A stretch of DNA of 64,000 nt from Mucilaginibacter sp. 44-25 (GTDB lineage: Bacteria > Bacteroidota > Bacteroidia > Sphingobacteriales > Sphingobacteriaceae), in the NCBI GenBank assembly GCA_001898335.1, contig MKTS01000009.1:372001-436000 (forward strand). The letters run 5' to 3'. Below the pieces are notes generated by a model. The model ran no database searches. It worked only from the letters and a program-made list of their open reading frames with translations, and was not told the origin of the DNA. Both the position numbers and the translations under genes were made by a program. Of this stretch, positions 55,457 to 63,560 are shown one piece after another (the stretch's first letter is position 1; each line of letters starts with the position of its first letter).

Positions 55457-56212
55457 ATGAAGTGGAACGCTGAATTATATGATAACAAACATGCTTTCGT
55501 ATTTCAATACGGTGAGAGTGTGTTGGAAATGCTTAACGTTAAACCCGGCGAGCATATCCTTGACTTGGGTTGTGGCACCGGACATTTAACCAATGAGATA
55601 CAAAAGTTGGGCGCGGTAGCAACCGGTATTGATTCATCGCCTGAGATGGTGAAGAAAGCACGTGAAACCTATGGTAATGTAGATTTCTTTGTAGCTGATG
55701 GAGCCGATTTTCATTTCGATGAAAAGTTTGATGCTGTGTTTTCAAACGCTACGCTTCACTGGATACGTAATGCGGATGCTGTAATAAAAAGCGTTTATGA
55801 TTCACTTAAGCCCGGCGGCCGCTTTGTTGCCGAAATGGGTGGTAAGGGAAACGTAGCTAAATTAATAGCCGCTACCAAACAAGTGCTGGTTAACCACGGC
55901 TATAACAAGCAGGCAAAAACCGAGGTTTGGTATTTCCCATCACTTAGTGAGTATACCAGCAGATTAGAAGCGCAAGGTTTCAGGGTTACGTTTGCGGCAC
56001 ATTTTGACCGTAAAACACCGCTGCAGGATGGCGACCAGGGCGTAGCTAAATGGATAACCATGTTTGCACCATTATACCTCGTTGGTATACCTGAAGGAGA
56101 GAAGCAGCAAATGCTCACAGAAGTTACCGAACTACTTGAGCCGCATTACAACGAGAACGGCCAATGGTACGCCGATTACGTACGATTAAGATTTACAGCT
56201 ATTAAAGAATAG
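55457..56212 (+). CDS. Trans-aconitate methyltransferase-like SAM enzyme in the leucine operon
   Basis: This 251-residue protein opens with KWNAELYDNKHAFVFQYG, the substrate-side start of the Tam group. Motif I D-L-G-C-G-T-G is at residues 36-42, then GIDSSPEMVKKAR, and FDAVFSNATLHWIRN with the conserved His-Trp pair. Tam enzymes methylate trans-aconitate, and the yeast counterpart also methylates 3-isopropylmalate. Position between leuB and leuA therefore makes an isopropylmalate-related substrate plausible; this is inference. Confidence 0.88.
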   Translation: MKWNAELYDNKHAFVFQYGESVLEMLNVKPGEHILDLGCGTGHLTNEIQKLGAVATGIDSSPEMVKKARETYGNVDFFVADGADFHFDEKFDAVFSNATLHWIRNADAVIKSVYDSLKPGGRFVAEMGGKGNVAKLIAATKQVLVNHGYNKQAKTEVWYFPSLSEYTSRLEAQGFRVTFAAHFDRKTPLQDGDQGVAKWITMFAPLYLVGIPEGEKQQMLTEVTELLEPHYNENGQWYADYVRLRFTAIKE

Positions 56213-56220
56213 ATAAGTTG

Positions 56221-56247
56221 AGATGTGAGAAATAGAATTTCTCATCT
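56221..56247. repeat. Hairpin and short direct repeats before leuA
   Basis: AGATGTGAGAAAT and ATTTCTCATCT pair with one bulged base across a 3-base loop. Further on, at about 56287-56316, AAATCTCAAATCTAAC and CAAATCTAAAAT repeat an AAATCT unit. No T-run follows the hairpin, so it is not an obvious terminator. Confidence 0.55.
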
Positions 56248-56320
56248 GATAAAATAAATTATTAAAATGATGGAAGTTTCGAGGCTTAAATCTCAAATCT
56301 AACATCGCAAATCTAAAATT

Positions 56321-57487
56321 ATGTTACACGATCCAAACCGCGTTTACGTTTTTGACACCACGCTTCGCGATGGCGAGCAGGTACCGGGTTGCCAGTTAAC
56401 CACCCCGGAAAAGATAGAAATAGCCCGCGAGCTGGAAACGCTTGGTGTGGATATTATTGAGGCAGGTTTCCCGGTGTCAAGTCCGGGCGATTTCCAGAGT
56501 GTTGTAGAGATTTCCAAAGCGGTATCCGCCCCTACTGTTTGCGCGCTAACCCGTGCCAACAAAGGTGATATTGATGCCGCTATAGAAGCTCTTAAATACG
56601 CTAAACATCCGCGTATCCATACCGGGATTGGCTCATCAGACCAGCACATTAAACATAAATTCAACAGCACCCGCGAGGATATCCTGGAGCGTGCGGTTGA
56701 AGCCGTTAAATACGCCAAAAAGGCAGTGGAAGACATCGAGTTTTACGCCGAAGATGCAGGTCGTGCCGATGTAGTTTTCCTGGCGCAAATGGTTGAGGCC
56801 GTTATCGCTGCCGGTGCTACCGTGGTCAACATCCCTGATACTAACGGCTACTGCCTGCCTGACCAATATGGCGCTAAGATCAAGTTCCTAAAAGAGAATG
56901 TGAAGAATATTGATAAGGCTATCATATCCGTCCATTGCCATAACGACTTAGGTTTAGCCACCGCTAACTCTATCGCAGGCCTACAAAATGGTGCCCGCCA
57001 AATTGAAGGCACCATTAACGGCATTGGTGAACGTGCAGGTAATACCTCCATTGAAGAGGTGGTTATGGTTTTAAAAACCCACGCCTCAATGGGCTTGTAT
57101 ACTAATATCAACGCCAGGAACTTTTACGAAATGAGCCGTATGGTTAGCAGCCAGATGCGTATGCCGGTGCAGCCTAACAAGGCTATAGTTGGCGCTAACG
57201 CCTTTGCACACAGCTCAGGTATTCACCAGGACGGCTTCCTTAAAAACCGTGAGAATTACGAGATCATTAAGCCGGAAGATGTTGGTTTCCCAAGTGCGAG
57301 CATTGTGTTAACCGCGCGCAGCGGCCGCCATGCACTAAAATTCCACCTGGAAAGATTAGGCCATAAATTAGATAAAGACGAACTTTACGAAGTTTACCAG
57401 CGCTTTTTAACGCTTGCTGATAGCAAATTAGATATAAACGACGATGACCTGCAAGGCTTAATGGCAGCCGCGCCGGTAAAGAACTAA
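56321..57487 (+). CDS. leuA: 2-isopropylmalate synthase, short form
   Basis: This 388-residue TIM-barrel enzyme condenses acetyl-CoA with 2-oxoisovalerate. [15 protein letters not shown] provides the metal-binding Asp and catalytic Arg, [14 protein letters not shown] the metal-binding His pair, and [11 protein letters not shown] the glycine-rich segment. It ends after the subdomain region and lacks the roughly 120-residue C-terminal LeuA dimer domain that binds leucine in long enzymes. Feedback control by that route is therefore not expected. Context settles the choice against homocitrate or citramalate synthase. Confidence 0.94.
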   Translation: MLHDPNRVYVFDTTLRDGEQVPGCQLTTPEKIEIARELETLGVDIIEAGFPVSSPGDFQSVVEISKAVSAPTVCALTRANKGDIDAAIEALKYAKHPRIHTGIGSSDQHIKHKFNSTREDILERAVEAVKYAKKAVEDIEFYAEDAGRADVVFLAQMVEAVIAAGATVVNIPDTNGYCLPDQYGAKIKFLKENVKNIDKAIISVHCHNDLGLATANSIAGLQNGARQIEGTINGIGERAGNTSIEEVVMVLKTHASMGLYTNINARNFYEMSRMVSSQMRMPVQPNKAIVGANAFAHSSGIHQDGFLKNRENYEIIKPEDVGFPSASIVLTARSGRHALKFHLERLGHKLDKDELYEVYQRFLTLADSKLDINDDDLQGLMAAAPVKN

Positions 57488-57490
57488 GTG

Positions 57491-58741
57491 ATGGATACAG
57501 ATACAGCAGTGCACCTGGATTTTGACGCAGCCTACGCAAGGCTGAAGGATGTGGTAAAACGTACGCCTCTGGAGTACAACCAGCGCCTTTCTGAAAAATA
57601 CGAGTGCAACATATATTTAAAGCGCGAGGACATGCAACTCGTGCGCTCTTACAAGTTAAGAGGCGCTTACAATATGATAAGCCAGCTTACCGCAGACGAG
57701 TTGAGCCGCGGCGTGGTTTGCGCCAGCGCGGGCAACCATGCGCAGGGTGTGGCTTACTCCTGCAAAAAAATGGGCATTAAAGGTGTAATTTTTATGCCGG
57801 AAATAACGCCGAAACAAAAGGTTAACCAAACTGAGATGTTCGGCAACGGAAAGGTAGAACTGGTTTTAACCGGCGATACTTTTGACGACTGCCTGCGTGA
57901 GGCTTTGGCTTATACTGCAGCACATGGCATGACCTTCATCCCCCCGTTTGATGATTACCGCACCATTGAAGGCCAGGGCACTGTGGGTATTGAGGTACTG
58001 CAGGACCTGCCTAACCCCGAAGTTGCTATTATGCCTATTGGCGGTGGTGGCCTCGCCGCGGGGATGGGTACTTACCTTAAAAATATGGTGCCGGGTATTA
58101 CGCTGATAGGTGTTGAGCCTGAAGGCGCGCCATCTATGCTTACCTCCATAAAAAATGGTGAGAACACTACCCTTGGCAATATAGACAGGTTTGTTGATGG
58201 CGCTGCGGTTAAACGCGTGGGCGAAAAAACCTTTACTATCTGCCGGGAGATACTGGATGATATGCTTACCGTGCCTGAGGGTAAGGTTTGTACAACCATT
58301 TTAAGGCTTTATAATGAAGATGCCATTGTGGTTGAACCAGCGGGAGCGCTTTCTGTGACTGCGCTGGATGCGGTTAAAGACCAGATAAGGGGCAAAAATG
58401 TAGTATGCGTTATAAGCGGTGGCAATAATGATATTGACCGTATGGCCGAGATCAAGGAAAAATCGTTGTTGTACGAAGGCCTTAAACACTACTTCATCGT
58501 TCGTTTCCCACAGCGCCCCGGTGCTCTAAAATTGTTTGTGACAGAAGTGTTAGGCCCCGGCGACGACATTACCCGTTTCGAATTCATCAAAAAAACATCA
58601 AAAGAGAATGGCCCTGCCCTCGTAGGCATCGAACTAAAAAATGCCGGCGACTACCCTGCCCTGCTGCAACGTATGCAGGAAAACCGTTTCGATGTAATAG
58701 AGATCAATAAAGACGCTACACTATTTGAGTATCTTGTTTGA
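57491..58741 (+). CDS. ilvA: Threonine dehydratase, biosynthetic
   Basis: This protein has 416 residues from the ATG at 57491; a GTG just before it at 57488 is also in frame. It deaminates threonine to 2-oxobutyrate, the entry to isoleucine. The PLP lysine is Lys55 in SYKLRGAYN, the glycine loop is GGGGLAAG and the SGGNND segment follows. One C-terminal ACT-like domain (YFIVRFPQRPGALKLF) is present, not the two of the E. coli enzyme, as in the shorter Bacillus-type proteins. It is the last gene of the operon, directly after leuA. Confidence 0.97.
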   Translation: MDTDTAVHLDFDAAYARLKDVVKRTPLEYNQRLSEKYECNIYLKREDMQLVRSYKLRGAYNMISQLTADELSRGVVCASAGNHAQGVAYSCKKMGIKGVIFMPEITPKQKVNQTEMFGNGKVELVLTGDTFDDCLREALAYTAAHGMTFIPPFDDYRTIEGQGTVGIEVLQDLPNPEVAIMPIGGGGLAAGMGTYLKNMVPGITLIGVEPEGAPSMLTSIKNGENTTLGNIDRFVDGAAVKRVGEKTFTICREILDDMLTVPEGKVCTTILRLYNEDAIVVEPAGALSVTALDAVKDQIRGKNVVCVISGGNNDIDRMAEIKEKSLLYEGLKHYFIVRFPQRPGALKLFVTEVLGPGDDITRFEFIKKTSKENGPALVGIELKNAGDYPALLQRMQENRFDVIEINKDATLFEYLV

Positions 58742-58774
58742 TACCCTGTTGGTAGAATTAAATAAGCTATAAAA

Positions 58775-58806
58775 ACGCCGTTCAATTTATTGAGCGGCGT
58801 TTTTTT
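58775..58806. terminator. Bidirectional terminator between ilvA and crtI
   Basis: ACGCCGTTCA at 58775-58784 pairs with TGAGCGGCGT at 58791-58800 (one G-T pair), and T residues run to 58806; A residues precede it for the opposite strand. The crtI stop codon lies in the loop and right arm of the hairpin. Confidence 0.88.
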
Positions 58807-60280
58807 CTAATATTTTCATCGCCTCCTTCGCTGCTATCTGTCCGGATATCAAAGCAGGCGGCACACCCGGTCCGGGAACTGTTAGCTGGCCGGTATGTAG
58901 CAGGTTTTTCACGTGCTTTGCTTTCATGGCTGGCTTAAAAAAAGCGGTTTGCGCCAGCGTGTTGGCTAAACCGTAGGCATTACCTTTAAACGAATGATAA
59001 TCGGCCTTAAAGTCATCCAGCGCATAGCTGCGTTTCACCACAATATTATCTTTTATGCTTTGGCCGGTGATGCGCTCAAACCTATCTATTAACAAATCAA
59101 AATATTTCTCCCGGATAGCCTCATCGTCTTTCAGGTCAGGGGCTATAGGCATCAGAAAAAATAGATTTTCGCTGCCTTCGGGCGCGCAGCCCGGGTCGGT
59201 TTTAGAGGAACAGCAAACATAAAACAAGGGCGCGCTTGGCCATTGCGGCTGTTTATATATCTCGGTTGCATGGCGGTCAAAATCCTCATCAAAAAACAGG
59301 TTATGGTGCTGTATGCTCTCTACCCTTTTATTGGTACCAATGTAAAATAACAAGCTCGAGGGCGACATGGTTCGGGTATCCCAATACCTTTCAGAATAAT
59401 TACGTGCGGATTGAGGCAGTAAATGCTGGTCAGTATGCTCGTAATCGGCTCCGGAGATTACCATATCAGCCTCGTATGTGCCATTGCTGGTTTGTATACT
59501 GCTTACTTTTCCGTTAGCCACCTCCAGCCGGGTTACTTCGGTATTCAGCTTAATTTCTACACCCTGGCTTTCGGCAATGCTTACCATTGCTTTTACAATT
59601 TCGTTCATTCCGCCCATTGGGTACCATGTACCGAGGGCCAGGTCGGCATAGTTCATCATACTGTACATGGCCGGGGTATCTTTAGGCGTAGCGCCCAGGA
59701 ACAATACCGGAAATTCCAGCATCTTTATCAGCCTCGGATTTTTAAAGTATTTACGTACGTGGCTACTCATGCTGGTTAGCAATTGCATGCTCAGGCTTTT
59801 ACGTATCATTTGAAGATCTATAAATTCGGTAATGGAATGCGACGGGCGGAACACATAGTCGCTCATACTCACCTTATATTTATACTCGGCTTGCGCTAAA
59901 AATTCTTGTAAGCCCTTACTGCTACCCGGCTCAATGGACTCAAACAGTTGTTCAAGTTGATGCATATCGGCCGGCACATCCAGCAGGTCATCCTTTCCAT
60001 AATAAATACGGTACCCGGGGTCCAGTCGCTTCAGCGTATAAAAATCACTCGCCTTTTTGCCAAAGAGCGCATAAAAATTGTCGAATACGTCGGGCATCCA
60101 GTACCAGCTTGGGCCCATATCAAAAGTAAAACCATCTTTTTCCCAGATACGTGCCCGCCCTCCTGGCTGATCGTTCTTTTCCAGCATGGTTACCTTGTAG
60201 CCTTCTTTCGCCAATACACATGCCGTTGCCAAACCGGCAAAGCCGGCGCCTATTACAACTATACGCTCTTTTATATCCAT
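58787..60280 (-). CDS. crtI: Phytoene desaturase
   Basis: This protein has 497 residues from the ATG at 60280 (MDIKERIVVIGAG); an upstream TTG at 60301 would add seven residues ahead of the Rossmann start. The FAD-binding G-A-G-F-A-G is at residues 11-16, with EKNDQPGGRARIWE following. The C-terminal carotenoid-desaturase signature VPGPGVPPALISGQIAA is intact. It converts phytoene stepwise to lycopene at the membrane. It diverges from crtB across about 75 bases, so the two presumably share a regulated promoter region. Confidence 0.96.
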   Translation of the reverse strand: MDIKERIVVIGAGFAGLATACVLAKEGYKVTMLEKNDQPGGRARIWEKDGFTFDMGPSWYWMPDVFDNFYALFGKKASDFYTLKRLDPGYRIYYGKDDLLDVPADMHQLEQLFESIEPGSSKGLQEFLAQAEYKYKVSMSDYVFRPSHSITEFIDLQMIRKSLSMQLLTSMSSHVRKYFKNPRLIKMLEFPVLFLGATPKDTPAMYSMMNYADLALGTWYPMGGMNEIVKAMVSIAESQGVEIKLNTEVTRLEVANGKVSSIQTSNGTYEADMVISGADYEHTDQHLLPQSARNYSERYWDTRTMSPSSLLFYIGTNKRVESIQHHNLFFDEDFDRHATEIYKQPQWPSAPLFYVCCSSKTDPGCAPEGSENLFFLMPIAPDLKDDEAIREKYFDLLIDRFERITGQSIKDNIVVKRSYALDDFKADYHSFKGNAYGLANTLAQTAFFKPAMKAKHVKNLLHTGQLTVPGPGVPPALISGQIAAKEAMKILEKNAAQ

Positions 60281-60354
60281 TTTTGCGTTCAATTTAAACA
60301 ATTCCTTTCAAGTCGGTAAAAAACAATACAGTTTTCATTTTGTACATTTGGTTG

Positions 60355-61188
60355 ATGAACCTATTTGACGCAACCTGTTTCGAATGCAGCAAAGTTATAA
60401 CTAACAAGTATAGCACTTCGTTTAGCGCGGGCATAAAAGCTTTTGATAAACGTTTTCGTTACCCGGTTTACGCCATATACGGTTTTGTGCGCTATGCCGA
60501 TGAAATTGTGGATACCTTTTATGGCCATGACCAGCGCGAACTGATAGATGAGTTTCAGGAGGAAACCTTTAAGGCTATTGATCGCGGCATCAGCACTAAC
60601 CCGGTACTGCAGTCATTTCAACAGGTAGTTAACCAATATGGAATTGATAAGGATTTGATAGAAGCCTTTTTACATTCCATGAGAATGGATCTGGACAAGA
60701 CTGAATATAATGACGACGGCTATAAAACCTACATATATGGCTCGGCAGAGGTAGTAGGTTTAATGTGCCTGCGAATATTCTGTGAAAATAATTCCGAATT
60801 ATATGACCGCCTGGTACCTAAAGCCCGAAGCTTAGGTTCGGCATTCCAGAAAATAAACTTTTTGCGTGATATCAAGTCTGATTATGAAGATCGGGGACGC
60901 ACTTATTTCCCTGAGGTAGATTTTAAACATTTTACCGAAGAAGATAAGAGGCAGATAGAGATTGATATTAAAAAAGATTTTGATGATGCGCTGCAGGGTA
61001 TTAAACTGCTACCTAAAGGAAGCCGTTTAGGCGTATACGTAGCTTATATATACTACCTGCAACTGTTTAAAAAGATAAGAGCTACTTCGGCAAGTACCAT
61101 AGTTGATAAACGCATACGGGTCTCTGACACGCAGAAACTGGGTTTGTACATGAAAGCAGTGGTACACCGTAAACTCAATTATATTTAA
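60355..61188 (+). CDS. crtB: Phytoene synthase
   Basis: This protein has 277 residues from the ATG at 60355; a TTG at 60340 in frame is less likely. It belongs to the trans-isoprenyl diphosphate synthase head-to-head group and joins two geranylgeranyl diphosphates into phytoene. The two Asp-rich motifs are D-E-I-V-D at residues 49-53 and D-I-K-S-D at 172-176, followed by RGRTYFPE. It starts the plus-strand carotenoid operon and is 6 bases from the next gene. Confidence 0.96.
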   Translation: MNLFDATCFECSKVITNKYSTSFSAGIKAFDKRFRYPVYAIYGFVRYADEIVDTFYGHDQRELIDEFQEETFKAIDRGISTNPVLQSFQQVVNQYGIDKDLIEAFLHSMRMDLDKTEYNDDGYKTYIYGSAEVVGLMCLRIFCENNSELYDRLVPKARSLGSAFQKINFLRDIKSDYEDRGRTYFPEVDFKHFTEEDKRQIEIDIKKDFDDALQGIKLLPKGSRLGVYVAYIYYLQLFKKIRATSASTIVDKRIRVSDTQKLGLYMKAVVHRKLNYI

Positions 61189-61194
61189 CACACC

Positions 61195-61770
61195 ATGACT
61201 GTAGTTTTAAATACTTACCGAAAATTATGGTTTACCGCATTAACGGCTTTAATAGCTTTGCTTTTTAGCACATCGGCATTTAAAGCTGATGACACATACG
61301 AGCCTAACCTGCACCGTATTCGTAAATTGCTGGTAACTGCCCTGGATAGTAAAAAAACTACCGATTCTTTATACTCACATTTATCAGGAATAAAAGACCG
61401 GTCGGCATTGCTTAATGCTTACATGGGCACTCTTGAAGCATTAAAGGCTAAACACGCCTGGAACCCTTACTACAAGATCAAGTATTTAAACGATAGCGAA
61501 AAAACATTTAAAGGCGCGGTAAGCGCCGATCCGCATAACATTGAGATCCGCTTTATGCGCTTTTCTATCGAGCATAACGTTCCTAAGTTTTTGGGCATTA
61601 ATAAAAACCTAACTGCCGACAGAGAAGAAATGATCAAACAGATAGATCGGAAATACTATTCATCGGCAGATAAAGCCCTGGTGAAAACCATTATTAATTT
61701 CCTGCTGGAATCTAAACGCTGCACGCCTGCGGAAAATGAGAACCTGAAAGAACACTTAGCCGCCTTGTAG
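61195..61770 (+). CDS. Exported or anchored protein of unknown function in the carotenoid operon
   Basis: This 191-residue protein has an N-terminal hydrophobic segment (LWFTALTALIALLFSTSAF) that reads as a signal peptide or anchor. The rest is helical and repeats TPR-like features (LLNAYMGTLEALKAK, YLNDSEKTFKGAVSADPHNIEIRFM). It lies between crtB and the lycopene cyclase gene, sharing a base with the latter (TAG/GTG). I know similar proteins in sphingobacterial crt clusters but no tested function. A scaffold or membrane-organising role would be a guess. Confidence 0.85.
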   Translation: MTVVLNTYRKLWFTALTALIALLFSTSAFKADDTYEPNLHRIRKLLVTALDSKKTTDSLYSHLSGIKDRSALLNAYMGTLEALKAKHAWNPYYKIKYLNDSEKTFKGAVSADPHNIEIRFMRFSIEHNVPKFLGINKNLTADREEMIKQIDRKYYSSADKALVKTIINFLLESKRCTPAENENLKEHLAAL

Positions 61771-62447
61771 TGAAGCAGTACACCTATTTGATCATTAACA
61801 TACTTACCATCTTTTTCCCTGTTGTGCTATCTTTTGATAAAAGAGTGGCCTTTGTGAAAACGTGGCGTTTCATCTGGCCGGGGATGGCTATTACAGGTAT
61901 CATCTTTTTGTTTTGGGATGTACTGTTTACTATTTATGGCGTATGGTCTTTTAATGATCAATACATCATAGGCTTGCGTTTTTTTGGCTTGCCATTGGAG
62001 GAAATACTGTTCTTCCTGACCGTACCCTTCGCCTGTATATTTATTTATGCCTGCTTACATTATTATGTAAAGTGGCAAATGCCCCCAACTGTAGCTAAGG
62101 GTATATCTATCGTACTGATGTTTGTGTCTTTGATACTGCTTGCCGTATATCACAACAGATTATATACTGCCGTAACCTTCGCGCTACTGCCGGTGGTGTT
62201 GTTATTTACATTTAAAAAGCAATGGCTGTCCAAATTTTATCTGGCTTATATAGTTTCGCTGTTGCCATTTTACATAGTAAACGGTTTACTTACCTCCATA
62301 CCGGTAGTATTGTATAATAACGCGCAGAACATGGCCATAAGGGTAACAACTATACCATTTGAAGATCACTTCTACAGCATGGCACTCTTACTAATGAACA
62401 TCGCTTTCTACGAGTACTATAAAAATCGCAAGCCATTAGCCGCATGA
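61770..62447 (+). CDS. crtYcd: Lycopene beta-cyclase, CrtYc-CrtYd fusion type
   Basis: This 225-residue membrane protein has about seven hydrophobic helices and two copies of the heterodimeric-cyclase repeat. The first carries P-L-E-E at residues 75-78 (FGLPLEEILFF), the second P-F-E-D at 196-199 (TIPFEDHFY). In actinobacteria the two halves are separate CrtYc and CrtYd; in Bacteroidota they are fused as here. It forms beta-ionone rings on lycopene. The GTG start overlaps the previous stop, and its own stop overlaps the next start as ATGA. Confidence 0.9.
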   Translation: MKQYTYLIINILTIFFPVVLSFDKRVAFVKTWRFIWPGMAITGIIFLFWDVLFTIYGVWSFNDQYIIGLRFFGLPLEEILFFLTVPFACIFIYACLHYYVKWQMPPTVAKGISIVLMFVSLILLAVYHNRLYTAVTFALLPVVLLFTFKKQWLSKFYLAYIVSLLPFYIVNGLLTSIPVVLYNNAQNMAIRVTTIPFEDHFYSMALLLMNIAFYEYYKNRKPLAA

Positions 62448-62680
62448 CCGATCTGCCTGTTTTTACACGATCTCAACTGGCGCTGCGTAACGGGCAGGAT
62501 AAACCACAGATATGGGTGGCCTACCAGGGCATCATATATGATGTTACCGAAAGCCGGTTATGGCGTAATGGCAAACATTACGAACATTGGGCCGGCCAGG
62601 ACCTTACCGAAGAACTGGCTGATGCGCCACATACTGCCGGCGTTTTTGAAAAATTTGTGGCTGTGGGTAAGTTGGGTTAA
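62444..62680 (+). CDS. Cytochrome b5-like haem-binding protein
   Basis: This is a 78-residue single cytochrome b5-type domain. FTRSQLALRNGQDKPQIWVAY and GIIYDVTESRLWRNGKHYEHWAGQDL fit the small prokaryotic b5/MAPR-like family, with a His in the HYEHWAG segment and another in DAPHTAG as candidate haem ligands. It has no signal or membrane helix. It is coupled to the cyclase gene by a 4-base overlap, suggesting electron transfer to a carotenoid-modifying oxygenase, though none is encoded here. A strong terminator follows. Confidence 0.85.
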   Translation: MTDLPVFTRSQLALRNGQDKPQIWVAYQGIIYDVTESRLWRNGKHYEHWAGQDLTEELADAPHTAGVFEKFVAVGKLG

Positions 62681-62689
62681 TGAAAAAAC

Positions 62690-62721
62690 GAGAGAGGCCA
62701 GTTTTACAACTGGCCTCTCTC
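62690..62721. terminator. Strong hairpin terminator at the end of the carotenoid operon
   Basis: GAGAGAGGCCAGTT at 62690-62703 and AACTGGCCTCTCTC at 62708-62721 form a perfect 14-base stem with a TTAC loop. A-rich DNA precedes it and a TATA-rich tract follows. It separates convergent genes and may stop transcription both ways. Confidence 0.85.
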
Positions 62722-62748
62722 TATATATATATTGAGTTTAGTATCTAA

Positions 62749-63288
62749 TTATTCGTTTTCCGCATATATTGGTTTCGCAACACCGTTATCATACGCTTTC
62801 AAATTCTTTTTAAGCAATTTACGGGCTACGTGGATACGGGTTTTAACTGTGCCGATAGGGATATCCAAATGATCGGCGATCTCGTGATACTTGTGTCCTT
62901 CAAAATACATAGTGAAAGGCACATAATAATCTGATGGTAAACGGTCTAAAGCACGTTTAATATCATCCATCACAAATTTTGCCTCGCCTTGGTTCTTGGT
63001 TGAACTAAACACCAGGTTTGGTGAAGATATTTCATCGCTTTTGGTTACAAAAGTGCTCATTTTAACAAAACGGCGATAGTTGTTGATGAAAGTGTTTTTC
63101 ATGATGGTATATAACCAACCTTTCAAATTAGTGCCTTCCTTAAATTTATTATAGTAAGTAATGGCTTTCAACATTGTATCCTGAACAAGGTCGTTTGCAT
63201 CGTCGGCGTCATGAGTAAAGTGTAAGGCATATGACCTTAATGAACTTGCTTGACGTAATACCAGGGTGTTAAACTCAATCTTTGTCAT
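62749..63288 (-). CDS. ECF-type RNA polymerase sigma factor
   Basis: This 179-residue protein has sigma-70 region 2 at about residues 12-80 (DDANDLVQDTMLKAITYYNKF, GWLYTIMKNTFINNYRR) and region 4 at about 110-165 (LPSDYYVPFTMYFEGHKYHEIA, IPIGTVKTRIHVARKLLKK). No anti-sigma gene is adjacent. Related sigma factors are often found beside crt genes in Bacteroidota, so control of pigment formation is plausible. It is convergent with the cytochrome b5 gene. The 272 bases upstream of it hold no gene. Confidence 0.95.
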   Translation of the reverse strand: MTKIEFNTLVLRQASSLRSYALHFTHDADDANDLVQDTMLKAITYYNKFKEGTNLKGWLYTIMKNTFINNYRRFVKMSTFVTKSDEISSPNLVFSSTKNQGEAKFVMDDIKRALDRLPSDYYVPFTMYFEGHKYHEIADHLDIPIGTVKTRIHVARKLLKKNLKAYDNGVAKPIYAENE

Positions 63289-63560
63289 TCTGTTAATGTT
63301 TTGTATTGCTATTTATACAAACACAATACCATGAATGAAAAGTTGATGAAATTACTTAGCTACACGCGGCTTATTATTAAGCTTAAGTAAACAATTCCCT
63401 TTCTTAATTTAGCAGTTCAAAACACTGTTTAAAAGCAACTTACACTATTCTGACAATAATTGCTTAGTTGAGATTGCCAATTAGGCATATAGGAAAGACA
63501 CGCTGATATTAAGTTTTTGTAAACCGCCGCTAACTGCACAAAATAAAGTACACTATCCCG

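Noticed and set aside
47446..56250. CRISPR array from the many short repeats of the ilv-leu operon
   Set aside because: The repeats differ between spacers, are not regularly spaced and there are no cas genes.
60343..60350. TACATTTG as a -7 promoter box for crtB
   Set aside because: It fits TAnnTTTG but lies only 4 bases before the ATG and has no -33 element at a suitable distance, so it was not listed as a promoter.
62538..62735. 65-codon frame overlapping the cytochrome b5 gene
   Set aside because: It runs through the terminator hairpin and has no coding character, whereas the b5 frame has family motifs and a coupled start.
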